Source: Lentimicrobiaceae bacterium (GTDB lineage Bacteria > Bacteroidota > Bacteroidia > Bacteroidales > F082). Taken from it: DNA of 64,000 nt. Shown piece after piece: positions 19,513 to 27,818 of the stretch. The stretch is from assembly GCA_018661505.1 (NCBI GenBank), contig JABJIE010000063.1, forward strand, positions 39,857-103,856. Direction: 5' to 3'. The position numbers and the translations under genes are program-made. The notes below the pieces were generated by a model. It ran no database searches. It was not told where the DNA came from and worked only from the letters and a program-made list of their open reading frames with translations. The number at the start of each line of letters is the position of its first letter. The stretch's first letter is position 1.

Positions 19513-19782
19513 ATGTGTTTAAGTATTCCTGCTCGAATAGAGAGCATTGAAGGTGGAATGGCTGTTTGTTCTGTTGGTCAATCAACTTATAACACAAGCC
19601 TTGATTTAATATCAGAGGAAGACTTGAAGGTTGGTGACTACCTACTTATACATACTGGGTTTGCATTGCAAAAATTAGATACTGAAGAAGCAAATAGTAT
19701 TTTGGCAACCTTTGAAGAGTTTAAGAAATTAAACGATAATTTAGATAAGGAAGAGCTGAAACAAAATAAAAGAATAGTATAG
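19513..19782 (+). CDS. hypC: hydrogenase assembly chaperone HypC
   Basis: 89 residues. The N-terminus MCLSIPARI is the family signature; Cys2 binds the iron that receives CN and CO on the HypC-HypD complex before transfer to the large subunit. The central beta barrel (YLLIHTGFALQKLD) is complete and the tail is lysine- and glutamate-rich. It lies 12 bp after hypF and 1 bp before hypD. Confidence 0.96.
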   Translation: MCLSIPARIESIEGGMAVCSVGQSTYNTSLDLISEEDLKVGDYLLIHTGFALQKLDTEEANSILATFEEFKKLNDNLDKEELKQNKRIV

Positions 19783-19783
19783 A

Positions 19784-20863
19784 ATGAAGTATATTGACGA
19801 ATATCGAAATAAGGATATTGTAAAATATTTTGCCAACCAAATAAAAACCATTTCCAATCAACCAATAAGATTAATGGAGGTATGTGGTGGTCATACAATG
19901 TCAATACAAAAGTTTGGATTACCACATCTATTACCAGAGAATGTTGAATTAATATCTGGTCCAGGTTGTCCTGTTTGTGTTACAGGTAGAGAATATGTTG
20001 ACCGTGCAATAGCTTATAGCAGACTTGAAGATGTTATTATTACTACTTATGGGGATCTAATAAAAGTGCCTGGGTCCTCCTCTTCATTGGAAAGAGAAAA
20101 AGCTGATGGCGCAGATATTAGAATTATTTACTCAATTTTAGATGCAATGTTAATTGCAAAGAAGAATAAGAGTAAAAGAGTTGTATTTCTTGGCATTGGA
20201 TTTGAAACAACTGCTCCAGCTTCCGCAGCGGGAATAATAAAGGCACAAACCGCAAGTTTAACCAACTTCTTTGTATTCAGTGCACATAAGGTTATGCCAC
20301 CAGCAATGGAATCATTAATTGATGAAGGGGTTCAATTAGATGGCTATATAGGCCCCGGTCATGTTAGCACCATAACTGGTAAGGGTATTTATGAGAATAT
20401 CCCAAAAAAATTTAATATGGGCGTTGTTATAAGTGGATTTGAGCCAGTTGACCTGATGCAATCCATTCATATGCTAGTTAAGCAGAAGGAGAACAATGAA
20501 GCTAAGGTAGAAATACAATATTCTAGAGTTGTAAAGCCAGATGGCAATAAGGTTGCCCAGGATATGCTTGACGAAGTATTTGAACCCAGAGATGACTGGT
20601 GGAGGGGCCTTGGTGTGCTAAAAGATAGCGGTTTAAAAATTAAGAGGAAGTATCATAAGTTTGATGCTGAAGAAATGATTAAAGTTGAAGTTGAAGAACT
20701 TAAAGAACCCAAGGGCTGTATTTGCGGATTAATATTAAGGGGTGAAAAAAAACCAAAGGATTGTAAACTTTTTGGTAAGGCTTGTACACCAAGTGACCCA
20801 GTTGGAGCATGCATGGTTTCAAGCGAAGGGTCTTGCCATGCCTACTACTTGTACAACAGATAA
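19784..20863 (+). CDS. hypD: hydrogenase maturation protein HypD
   Basis: 359 residues, normal length. HypD with HypC is the scaffold on which Fe(CN)2CO is built. Conserved motifs are present: MEVCGGHTMSIQKFGL, GPGCPVCVTGREYVD and GFETTAPASAAG. The C-terminal cysteines (CICG, CKLFGKACTPSDPVGACMVSSEG) bind the [4Fe-4S] cluster. It starts 1 bp after the hypC stop, so translation is likely coupled. Confidence 0.97.
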   Translation: MKYIDEYRNKDIVKYFANQIKTISNQPIRLMEVCGGHTMSIQKFGLPHLLPENVELISGPGCPVCVTGREYVDRAIAYSRLEDVIITTYGDLIKVPGSSSSLEREKADGADIRIIYSILDAMLIAKKNKSKRVVFLGIGFETTAPASAAGIIKAQTASLTNFFVFSAHKVMPPAMESLIDEGVQLDGYIGPGHVSTITGKGIYENIPKKFNMGVVISGFEPVDLMQSIHMLVKQKENNEAKVEIQYSRVVKPDGNKVAQDMLDEVFEPRDDWWRGLGVLKDSGLKIKRKYHKFDAEEMIKVEVEELKEPKGCICGLILRGEKKPKDCKLFGKACTPSDPVGACMVSSEGSCHAYYLYNR

Positions 20864-20883
20864 TAAATTTATTTTTTGTGACA

Positions 20884-21906
20884 ATGACTAAAAATAATGA
20901 TAAAATTATACTTGGCCACGGGAGTGGCGGTAAATTAAGCCATGATTTGATAAATAACCTTTTTATCAAGCACTTCTCAAATTCAATATTATCTCAACAG
21001 TCGGACTCAGCTATTGTTGATATAAATAATTCAAGGATTGCATTCACAACAGATTCCTTTGTTGTAGATCCTATTTTCTTTCCTGGTGGAAATATTGGTA
21101 ACATTGCTGTTGCTGGCACCATAAATGACCTTGCAGTATCTGGTGCTATTCCAAAATATCTAAGTTGCGGATTTATAATTGAGGAGGGAATGCCTTTTAA
21201 GCAACTTGAAGAAATAGTTATTTCAATGGCTCAGGATGCAAAAAAAGCAGGTGTGCCCATTGTAACAGGCGACACAAAGGTTGTTGACAAAGGAAAGTGT
21301 GATAAAGTATTCATAAATACTTCGGGTATTGGAGATCTTGAGGAAAGAAATGTTCATATAAGCTTGGGAGATAATATTCTACCTGGAGATAAAATTATTA
21401 TTAATGGTAGTATAGGAGATCATGGAATGGCCATAATGGCTGCTCGTAATGAATTAAATATAAATACCCATATAGAGAGTGATTGTGCACCTCTTAACGA
21501 TCTCATAGCAGATGCATTATCTGTTAGTGATAATATCAGATTTATGAGGGATGCAACACGTGGTGGCTTAGGTACTGTTATATCAGAATTGGTTGCGGGA
21601 TCAGATTATGGAATTGAAGTGAACCAAGATAAGCTCACTGTTCATGATAATGTTCGTGGACTCTGTGAGATTCTAGGATTTGATCCTCTATATGTAGCAA
21701 ATGAGGGAAAAGTTGTTATGGTTGTTGCTTCCGAAGATGCTGACAATGTTATTGAAAGCATGAAGAAAAGCCCTTATGGTGAAGAGGCGTCAATTATAGG
21801 GGAAGTTAGTTATGATCACCCAGGAATGGCCTGGTTAAACACAAGTGTAGGAGGAAAGAGAGTCATTGAAATGTTAAGTGGTCAGCAATTACCTCGAATT
21901 TGCTAG
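20884..21906 (+). CDS. hypE: hydrogenase maturation protein HypE
   Basis: 340 residues from the ATG at 20884, chosen because it lies just after the hypD stop and gives the normal N-terminus (ILGHGSGG); the frame continues upstream only inside hypD. HypE dehydrates the carbamoyl group on its C-terminal cysteine to a thiocyanate using ATP. The terminal PRIC is intact, so the active cysteine is the last residue. It resembles PurM-type kinases (FTTDSFVVDPIFFPGG, VTGDTKVV, RDATRGGLGTV). Its stop codon overlaps the stop of the next gene, which comes from the other strand. Confidence 0.97.
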   Translation: MTKNNDKIILGHGSGGKLSHDLINNLFIKHFSNSILSQQSDSAIVDINNSRIAFTTDSFVVDPIFFPGGNIGNIAVAGTINDLAVSGAIPKYLSCGFIIEEGMPFKQLEEIVISMAQDAKKAGVPIVTGDTKVVDKGKCDKVFINTSGIGDLEERNVHISLGDNILPGDKIIINGSIGDHGMAIMAARNELNINTHIESDCAPLNDLIADALSVSDNIRFMRDATRGGLGTVISELVAGSDYGIEVNQDKLTVHDNVRGLCEILGFDPLYVANEGKVVMVVASEDADNVIESMKKSPYGEEASIIGEVSYDHPGMAWLNTSVGGKRVIEMLSGQQLPRIC

Positions 21907-22304
21907 ACTCCGAACTCATTGTAAAATTTTGTTACCTCAGTGGTTAAATCGCTAAAAGCAACGTAATGATTTGAGCATCCATTACGCGAGCATATATTAA
22001 CTCTACCTCCTGTCAAAAGCACAAATGACACCATGGGCGCATCACAAAGTTTACATTCCTCGTTTACAAGTAATTCTCTATTACACGACGGACAATAAAA
22101 GTCTACCACAGTATTGTCTTTTATTTCGATGTTTGACCTATGATCGAAACATTCGTATACTGAACATAAATGAATAATACCTCTATTTGCTGGAGTAGTT
22201 ATATTGAGCTTAATGGATGGAAAATCATGTAATACATTTTCTGTATCCATTAAAGATGTCAGACAATGGGGACATTGTACATTTAATGAGATTTGCTTCT
22301 TCAT
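21903..22304 (-). CDS. 10-cysteine zinc-ribbon-like protein of unknown function
   Basis: 133 residues, not recognised as a named family. Ten cysteines fall in pairs: C11/C14 (CPHC), C47/C52, C71/C74 (CPSC), C84/C87 (CKLC) and C105/C110. The C47-C52 and C105-C110 segments resemble each other (HLCSVYECFDH and NICSRNGCSNH), which suggests a duplicated metal-binding unit, most likely zinc ribbons. No signal peptide or membrane helix is seen. It sits tail-to-tail with hypE, the stops overlapping at a shared CTAG, and diverges from hypB. A role in hydrogenase maturation or metal handling is inferred from position only. Confidence 0.6.
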   Translation of the reverse strand: MKKQISLNVQCPHCLTSLMDTENVLHDFPSIKLNITTPANRGIIHLCSVYECFDHRSNIEIKDNTVVDFYCPSCNRELLVNEECKLCDAPMVSFVLLTGGRVNICSRNGCSNHYVAFSDLTTEVTKFYNEFGV

Positions 22305-22488
22305 AGCTTGGCTTTTTATGGTTTATAATTCTTTGCTAAGATAATTAAAAATGATGCTTTTATTTTGATGAAACCTAATATATAATCAATTCAAATAGAT
22401 AATAAATAATGCCCGCAACCACTACAAAGCTTATGTTTTACATACATAGTACAATAGAATATAGTGCATATACCGAAAAAATAATTGG

Positions 22489-22518
22489 TTTGTATTATGG
22501 TTATGTTTATTAATTTTG
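22489..22518 (+). promoter_or_regulatory. Bacteroidota promoter for hypB
   Basis: TTTG (22489-22492), an 18 bp spacer, then TAATTTTG (22511-22518) is an almost ideal match to the phylum consensus, 30 bp before the hypB ATG. The remaining part of the 244 bp gap shows nothing else I can name. Confidence 0.7.
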
Positions 22519-22548
22519 TAACCATAAAACACTTAAAGAATAAAGAAT

Positions 22549-23322
22549 ATGTGCGGAACATGTGGATGTGGAGAAGATAATCATATTACATACTCAATAC
22601 CTGGGCAAAATAGTCATCATCATGGTAATGGATCTCATAATCATGATCACACCAATGATATTGGTAAAGGAAATGCTAAGGAAATACAGCTAGAGATTGA
22701 TATATTGGCTGAAAATAACATGAAGGCCGAAAGAAACAGAGGATATTTTGAAGCACTTAACATCTTTGCTTTGAATTTAGTTAGCTCCCCAGGTTCTGGG
22801 AAAACAAGCCTATTGGAGAAAACCATAAAAGAGCTTCGTGACAATATGGACTTATTTATCATAGAGGGTGACCAACAAACTTCCAACGATGCAGACCGAA
22901 TTTCAGCTGCAGGAGCACCAGTTGTTCAGGTTAATACCGGTAATGGTTGTCATCTTGATGCAGAAATGGTAAATGTTGCTGCAAAACAATTGAAGCCGAA
23001 GGATAATTCAGTCCTTTTTATTGAAAATGTAGGAAACCTTGTTTGTCCATCAATGTTTGATCTCGGAGAGACTTCAAGAATCGTTATAATCAGTACCACA
23101 GAAGGTGAAGATAAACCATTGAAATATCCCACAATGTTTCAAACTGCACAATTATGTATAATCAACAAAACCGATTTACTACCATATGTTGACTTTGATA
23201 TTGATAAAGCAAAAGAATATGCATCCAGAGTTAACAACAATCTAGAATTTATCTCACTATCTGTTAAAACAGGGGATGGAATGGATAGTTGGTACAAATG
23301 GCTAAAGGAAAAATGCAAATAA
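22549..23322 (+). CDS. hypB: nickel incorporation GTPase HypB
   Basis: 257 residues. HypB is a SIMIBI GTPase that, with HypA, inserts nickel into the hydrogenase large subunit. The N-terminus has the high-affinity nickel motif CGTCGCG (C2, C5, C7) followed by a histidine-rich stretch (residues 12-34), which can store nickel. GTPase motifs: P-loop SSPGSGKTS at 79-87, EGDQQTSNDADR with switch elements, and NKTDLL for guanine specificity. It has its own promoter, separate from hypFCDE. Its partner hypA is about 18 kb downstream. Confidence 0.96.
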   Translation: MCGTCGCGEDNHITYSIPGQNSHHHGNGSHNHDHTNDIGKGNAKEIQLEIDILAENNMKAERNRGYFEALNIFALNLVSSPGSGKTSLLEKTIKELRDNMDLFIIEGDQQTSNDADRISAAGAPVVQVNTGNGCHLDAEMVNVAAKQLKPKDNSVLFIENVGNLVCPSMFDLGETSRIVIISTTEGEDKPLKYPTMFQTAQLCIINKTDLLPYVDFDIDKAKEYASRVNNNLEFISLSVKTGDGMDSWYKWLKEKCK

Positions 23323-23381
23323 GGTAACCTACCATAGCCATTAAACGTATATTGCGTAGTTTTTAAGTAAAATCACATTAA

Positions 23382-24176
23382 TTGAATCCATTATTTATTG
23401 ACATCCGGTTTTTAGATCTCATCGACATTTTTTTTGTCGCTGTACTACTTTATGCTTTATTTCGTGTGTTAAGAGGTACTGTTGCCATAAATATACTTTT
23501 TGGTATTGTTTCCCTCTTCCTAATATGGAAGCTGGTTGATGCCTTACAAATGGAACTATTATCCCAAATATTAGGTGCATTCATTAGTGTTGGTCTTGTT
23601 GCACTCATTATAATATTTCAGCCCGAAATACGTCAATTTCTATTGGCCCTCGGAACAACATCATTCTTTACTAAGTTAGGTGAAAAACTAAAATTCTTAA
23701 GTTTAACCTTAAGGGAAAAATACGAACACGATATTGATCCAATTATAGTTGCATGTCAGCATATGTCGGAATCTAAAACAGGAGCTTTAATTGTTATAAC
23801 CAGACAGAATGAATTAAGTCAATACGTTGATACAGGCAGCCCAATAGATTCGACAATATCATCTCATGTAATTGAAAATATATTCTTCAAGAATAGTCCA
23901 TTGCACGATGGTGCAATGATTATAACCAAAAACAGAATAAAAGCTGCGGGATGCATTATGCCAGTAACTAAAAAACAAATATCTGCCAAATCAGGTCTAA
24001 GACATCGTGCTGCAATTGGAATCAGTGAAGTATCTGACTGCATCGCAATCATTGTTTCAGAGGAAACAGGTAAAATTTCATACAGTATAAAAGGAGAAAT
24101 GAAGTTTAGAGTTAGTCCACAAAGACTTCAATCTGTTCTCATAGAAGAACTCGGAATAACTGGTGACGATAAATAA
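23382..24176 (+). CDS. cdaA: diadenylate cyclase CdaA
   Basis: 264 residues starting at TTG, which gives the usual N-terminus. Three membrane helices occupy about residues 10-85. The DAC/DisA_N domain follows with LHDGAMIITKN (DGA motif near 175) and GLRHRAAIGISE (RHR motif), the active-site segments that condense two ATP to cyclic di-AMP. This second messenger controls potassium and osmotic balance. No regulator gene (CdaR/YbbR-like) follows, which is common outside Firmicutes. It is 59 bp behind hypB and may be read from the same promoter. Confidence 0.94.
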   Translation: MNPLFIDIRFLDLIDIFFVAVLLYALFRVLRGTVAINILFGIVSLFLIWKLVDALQMELLSQILGAFISVGLVALIIIFQPEIRQFLLALGTTSFFTKLGEKLKFLSLTLREKYEHDIDPIIVACQHMSESKTGALIVITRQNELSQYVDTGSPIDSTISSHVIENIFFKNSPLHDGAMIITKNRIKAAGCIMPVTKKQISAKSGLRHRAAIGISEVSDCIAIIVSEETGKISYSIKGEMKFRVSPQRLQSVLIEELGITGDDK

Positions 24177-24219
24177 TAGTTTTCTTTATAAAACCTCCAT
24201 TTTTTGATTACATCAAGAA

Positions 24220-24513
24220 CTATATTATGTAATCAACTACATGAGCCTTAGCTATTACCAACTTTAAATAATCTAACACTTTAACATGTTCCGGATGCAC
24301 ACGGTAATTTTCTAATGCCTCATCGTTGGCAAAATCAGCTGTTAATACAATATTGAATGCAGATGGTCGTGTACTAATATTTATACCAACATCCATGCGA
24401 TCGAGGGATTCGATAGTATTTTCAAGCTCAAGTAAAGCATTTTTTAATTGATTAGCTATTTCAGGAGTATTTTTATCCTCTTTCAGTTTTATCATTACAA
24501 TATGTCTTATCAC
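24220..24513 (-). CDS. Dabb (stress-responsive A/B barrel) domain protein
   Basis: 97 residues, a single ferredoxin-like Dabb domain. Conserved features: the N-terminal IRHIVMIKLKED with the buried histidine, and the central HPEHVKVLDYLK that ends the domain. Family members form dimeric barrels and range from stress proteins to polyketide or olivetolic acid cyclases; the substrate here is unknown. It converges on cdaA with 43 bp between the stops. Confidence 0.85.
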   Translation of the reverse strand: MIRHIVMIKLKEDKNTPEIANQLKNALLELENTIESLDRMDVGINISTRPSAFNIVLTADFANDEALENYRVHPEHVKVLDYLKLVIAKAHVVDYII

Positions 24514-24695
24514 GGATAAATAGTTTTATAAACACTATGGTTTTATGGACCATAAGTGGTTTAATTATTATAAATTATTATCTGTAAAAATACTAAAACG
24601 TAGGGGATAAATTATTCTTTAATTAAATAATAAGAATTGGAATACTTACTAACAAGTGAGTTTTAATAATCACTTTAATTATTTTCAATAAAATA

Positions 24696-24725
24696 TTTGT
24701 GATATCACAAAATCCTGTATATTTG
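24696..24725 (+). promoter_or_regulatory. Bacteroidota promoter for rplS
   Basis: TTTG (24696-24699), an 18 bp spacer and TATATTTG (24718-24725) form the best consensus promoter in the window, 38 bp before the L19 start, as expected for a highly expressed ribosomal gene. The rest of the 250 bp gap is AT-rich with nothing recognisable. Confidence 0.75.
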
Positions 24726-24763
24726 CACTCATTTTTGAGAAATCTACTCTTAATATTAAATCG

Positions 24764-25117
24764 ATGGGCAAGAACGAATTATTACAATTAGTTGACGACT
24801 CTGTTAACATGCAGAAACTTCCAAAGTTTAAGGCTGGTGACAACATTACAGTTACCTATAAAATTAAAGAAGGAAATAAAGAGCGTTTACAAAAGTTCCA
24901 AGGCGTTGTATTACAGCGTGTGGGTAGTGGTCCAACAGAGACTTTTACCGTAAGAAAATTATCAGGCAACGTAGGTGTGGAAAGAATATTTCCAATAGCA
25001 TCGCCATTTATCGAAGAAATCGTAGTAAATAAAGTAGGAGTTGTTCGAAGAGCAAGAATCTTTTACTTTAGAGATCTTAGAGGTAAAAAAGCACGTATTA
25101 AAGAAGCCAAAAGATAG
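24764..25117 (+). CDS. rplS: 50S ribosomal protein L19
   Basis: 117 residues, normal length. Conserved L19 motifs are visible: FKAGDNITVTYKIKEG, QKFQGVVLQR, ETFTVRKLSGNVGVERIFP and RRARIFYFRDLRGKKARI. It sits at the 30S/50S interface. It stands alone, with its own promoter and terminator, and is not linked to rpsP-rimM-trmD as it is in many other bacteria. Confidence 0.98.
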   Translation: MGKNELLQLVDDSVNMQKLPKFKAGDNITVTYKIKEGNKERLQKFQGVVLQRVGSGPTETFTVRKLSGNVGVERIFPIASPFIEEIVVNKVGVVRRARIFYFRDLRGKKARIKEAKR

Positions 25118-25139
25118 TCTAATCACAAGATAAAATTTG

Positions 25140-25172
25140 AAGCTCCAGCTTAAGGTTGGAGCTTTTTTTTTG
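25140..25172 (+). terminator. Rho-independent terminator of rplS
   Basis: The inverted repeat AAGCTCCA/TGGAGCTT with a 9-base loop is followed by a run of T, 22 bp after the rplS stop. Confidence 0.88.
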
Positions 25173-25180
25173 ATTTGCAC

Positions 25181-25936
25181 TTATGATCTTTGCCTCACAG
25201 CTTCAAACAAAATAATACCGGCAGCAACTGAAACATTAAGTGATTCCGTTTTACCAACCATTGGAATCATCAGTTTTTCATCCGATCGTTTCAAATACTC
25301 TTGACTTACACCAGAATCCTCTGAGCCCATTATTATTGCAATCGGGCCTGTTAAATCACTTTTATAGTATAGTTCAGCTCCTTTCTCAGTAGCTGATGCT
25401 ATCTTCAGTCCGCTATTCTTTAAAAAATCTATGGTTAATTTAAGGTTATCGGTTCTACATATGGTAACATTAAATATGGCACCTGCAGAAGATTTTATTG
25501 TTCCAGAGTTCAATAAAGCAGCACCCTGGGCTGGAATTAACACACCGTTTATACCTGCACTTTCTGCAGTGCGCAATATTGCACCAAAATTTCTTACATC
25601 TGTTATCTTATCCAGAATCAAAATAAATGGCTCTTCTCCCCTTTCATAAATGGAGGGTATTAATTCCTCAATGGAGGAAAAATCAACGGGTGATACATAG
25701 GCAATTATACCTTGATGATTTTTGCGGGTTATTTTATTCAATTTAACTACTGGTACATACTTATATGGAATATTTAATGATTTTAGAAGTGTCATAAGTT
25801 CACGAAATAATTCTGACCTTAAACCATTCTGGATAAATACCCTATCTATTTCTTTGTCTGCCTTTATTGCCTCAATAACAGGTCTTATGCCAATTACAAT
25901 ATTCTCAGAATCCTCTTTCTTTTTATTATAAATCAT
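25181..25936 (-). CDS. rlmB: RlmB/TrmH-family 23S rRNA 2'-O-methyltransferase
   Basis: 251 residues. It has an N-terminal L30e-like substrate-binding domain (VIGIRPVIEAIKADKEIDRVF) and a C-terminal SPOUT methyltransferase fold with motif 1 (TDVRNFGAILRTAES), motif 2 (AIIMGSEDSGVS) and motif 3 (IPMVGKTESLNVSVAAGI), the knot that binds S-adenosylmethionine. Members methylate G2251 of 23S rRNA; related TrmH proteins act on tRNA G18, so the exact target is inferred. It converges with rplS. Confidence 0.9.
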   Translation of the reverse strand: MIYNKKKEDSENIVIGIRPVIEAIKADKEIDRVFIQNGLRSELFRELMTLLKSLNIPYKYVPVVKLNKITRKNHQGIIAYVSPVDFSSIEELIPSIYERGEEPFILILDKITDVRNFGAILRTAESAGINGVLIPAQGAALLNSGTIKSSAGAIFNVTICRTDNLKLTIDFLKNSGLKIASATEKGAELYYKSDLTGPIAIIMGSEDSGVSQEYLKRSDEKLMIPMVGKTESLNVSVAAGIILFEAVRQRS

Positions 25937-26030
25937 AGAAAATCAATGCGGTTATATCAAATAATGCGTAAAACTAGGTAAAAATAACTACAAATGAATT
26001 ATCTTTAACAGTCCTAAAAACAAAGAAAAA

Positions 26031-26825
26031 ATGTTGCGTTTTACAACCACCTTAATAATGGTATTTATAACCCTATTGGCTATATCACAATACGTAGAGC
26101 CAATGCCTATAGTGGGACAAAAATCATTAAAGGTTATGATAAAAAAACATTTTGATTATCCAGAGTATGATTTAAATAATAACATATCAGGAAATGTAAT
26201 AATAGATTTTGAAACTGATAAATCTGGGAAGGTTATTTCCTGCCTAGTTATGCAGAATGTAAGTCGTGGAATTGACTCAGCAGCTATATCATTATTCAAA
26301 CAAGTTATATGGTCACCGGCTACATACGAATTAAAGCCAGTTAAAGGAAAAGCTTCCTTTGAATTAAAGTATAACAAAAAAACATTTGATAAACTTTCCA
26401 AAAGAAGAGGATATTACCATATTATACCACCTTATTTACCTTTGGACACCTCATATAAGATATACAACATAAAACAACTTGATACGGTTCCAAAACCAAT
26501 ACTAGAAGGTTCAAAACAAACATTAAGTAATTTCATTTACAGCAACCTTAACTACCCAGAAGCAGCAATTAAAGTAGGTATTGAAGGTGAAGTAGTGTTG
26601 GAATTTATTATTGAAAAAAACGGTCTCTCATCAAATATTGTGGCAACCAAATATTTGGGTGGTGGATGTACAGAAGAAGCCATGCGTATCATTAACCTCA
26701 TAACATGGTATCCCGGAATACTTAATGGTAATGCCATCAGATCAAAAAGAAATATTTCAATAAAATTCCAAAAATCACAAAATCGCGATGGTTTTATACC
26801 AAATCAACAGGGTAGCGGAATTTAA
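26031..26825 (+). CDS. exported protein with two TonB C-terminal domains
   Basis: 264 residues. An N-terminal signal or anchor (about 1-20) is followed by one TonB_C-like domain (about 30-115, GNVIIDFETDKSGKVISC ... AISLFKQVIWSPA) and a second (about 160-250, YPEAAIKVGIEGEVVLEFIIEKNG ... AMRIINLITWYPG). The proline-rich spacer that lets TonB span the periplasm is missing. It could transduce energy or simply bind outer-membrane or cell-wall partners. It stands alone without exbB or exbD nearby, so function is uncertain. Confidence 0.75.
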   Translation: MLRFTTTLIMVFITLLAISQYVEPMPIVGQKSLKVMIKKHFDYPEYDLNNNISGNVIIDFETDKSGKVISCLVMQNVSRGIDSAAISLFKQVIWSPATYELKPVKGKASFELKYNKKTFDKLSKRRGYYHIIPPYLPLDTSYKIYNIKQLDTVPKPILEGSKQTLSNFIYSNLNYPEAAIKVGIEGEVVLEFIIEKNGLSSNIVATKYLGGGCTEEAMRIINLITWYPGILNGNAIRSKRNISIKFQKSQNRDGFIPNQQGSGI

Positions 26826-26841
26826 ATATAAATACTTTTAA

Positions 26842-26849
26842 TATATTTG
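26842..26849 (+). promoter_or_regulatory. -7 element upstream of the MscS gene
   Basis: TATATTTG, full match to TAnnTTTG, about 108 bp before the start codon. No -33 TTTG is present at the right distance. Confidence 0.4.
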
Positions 26850-26957
26850 TCGCATCAAAACCTGTTAACAAACAACTTAATATTTCATATAGTTTAGAAC
26901 CTTATAATAAGGAGTTCTCATATTCAAACAATTAACTTTAATCTAAATAACATATAT

Positions 26958-27800
26958 ATGGATACTATTGACGATATTTCGAACAAAGCATACTCCATAA
27001 TTACCTGGCTAACAGAGCATGGTGTTAACTATGGGATGCGACTATTAGGTGCAATTATTGTTCTTATTATAGGACTATGGGTAATTAGATTTATATCAAA
27101 CAGATTTGGTGTAATTTTAGACAAAAGTGATATCACACCTGCTTTGAGATCATTTGTTAAGAGCATGGCTAGTGTTCTTCTAAAAATTATACTATTCATT
27201 AGTGTTTTAGGGATGGTTGGCATCGAGATGACTACCTTCATAGCAATGTTAACGGCAGCATCTCTAGCTGTAGCAATGGCTTTCAATGGAACATTATCTA
27301 ATTTTGCTGGAGGAGTAATGATATTATTCTTCAAACCATTTAAAATTGGAGACTTTATTAATGCTCAAGGATATTCTGGTACAGTAAAAGAGATCCTCAT
27401 CTTTGTAACGATATTAACTACACCTGATAACAAAACTATAATAATTCCCAACGGCCCACTTTCAAATGGGAGCTTAACAAATTATAGCACACAGGATTCA
27501 CGGAGAATTGAATGGACCTTTGGTATAGGATATGGAGATAATTATGATGTAGCAAGAGACATGATAATGGGATTTATAAAAGAAGACAATAGAATATTAA
27601 ATGACCCTGCAGAACCTTTTATAGTGCTTGGAGAGCTGGCTGACAGTTCGGTTAACCTAACTGTTAGAGTTTGGGTAAAACCTGCTGATTATTGGGGAGT
27701 TTATTTCTCTATGAATGAAAAATTCTATAAAAATGCAGACAAGCATAACATCAATATTCCTTTTCCTCAAATGGATGTGCATGTTAATCAAGTGAAATAA
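26958..27800 (+). CDS. small-conductance mechanosensitive channel (MscS family)
   Basis: 280 residues, the size of E. coli MscS. Three membrane helices occupy about 20-130; the pore helix TM3 is alanine- and glycine-rich (AASLAVAMAFNGTLSNFAGGVMILF), and the family segment FKPFKIGDFINAQGYSGTVKEI follows. The C-terminal beta and alpha/beta vestibule is complete (IPNGPLSNGSLTNYS, RIEWTFGIGYGDNYD). It opens under membrane tension to release solutes during osmotic downshock. The two genes downstream follow closely on the same strand. Confidence 0.95.
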   Translation: MDTIDDISNKAYSIITWLTEHGVNYGMRLLGAIIVLIIGLWVIRFISNRFGVILDKSDITPALRSFVKSMASVLLKIILFISVLGMVGIEMTTFIAMLTAASLAVAMAFNGTLSNFAGGVMILFFKPFKIGDFINAQGYSGTVKEILIFVTILTTPDNKTIIIPNGPLSNGSLTNYSTQDSRRIEWTFGIGYGDNYDVARDMIMGFIKEDNRILNDPAEPFIVLGELADSSVNLTVRVWVKPADYWGVYFSMNEKFYKNADKHNINIPFPQMDVHVNQVK

Positions 27801-27818
27801 AATAAACCAGCAAACAAA

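Noticed and set aside
20809..20883. Upstream extension of hypE overlapping hypD
   Set aside because: The ATG at 20884 gives the standard HypE N-terminus; the extension has no family counterpart.
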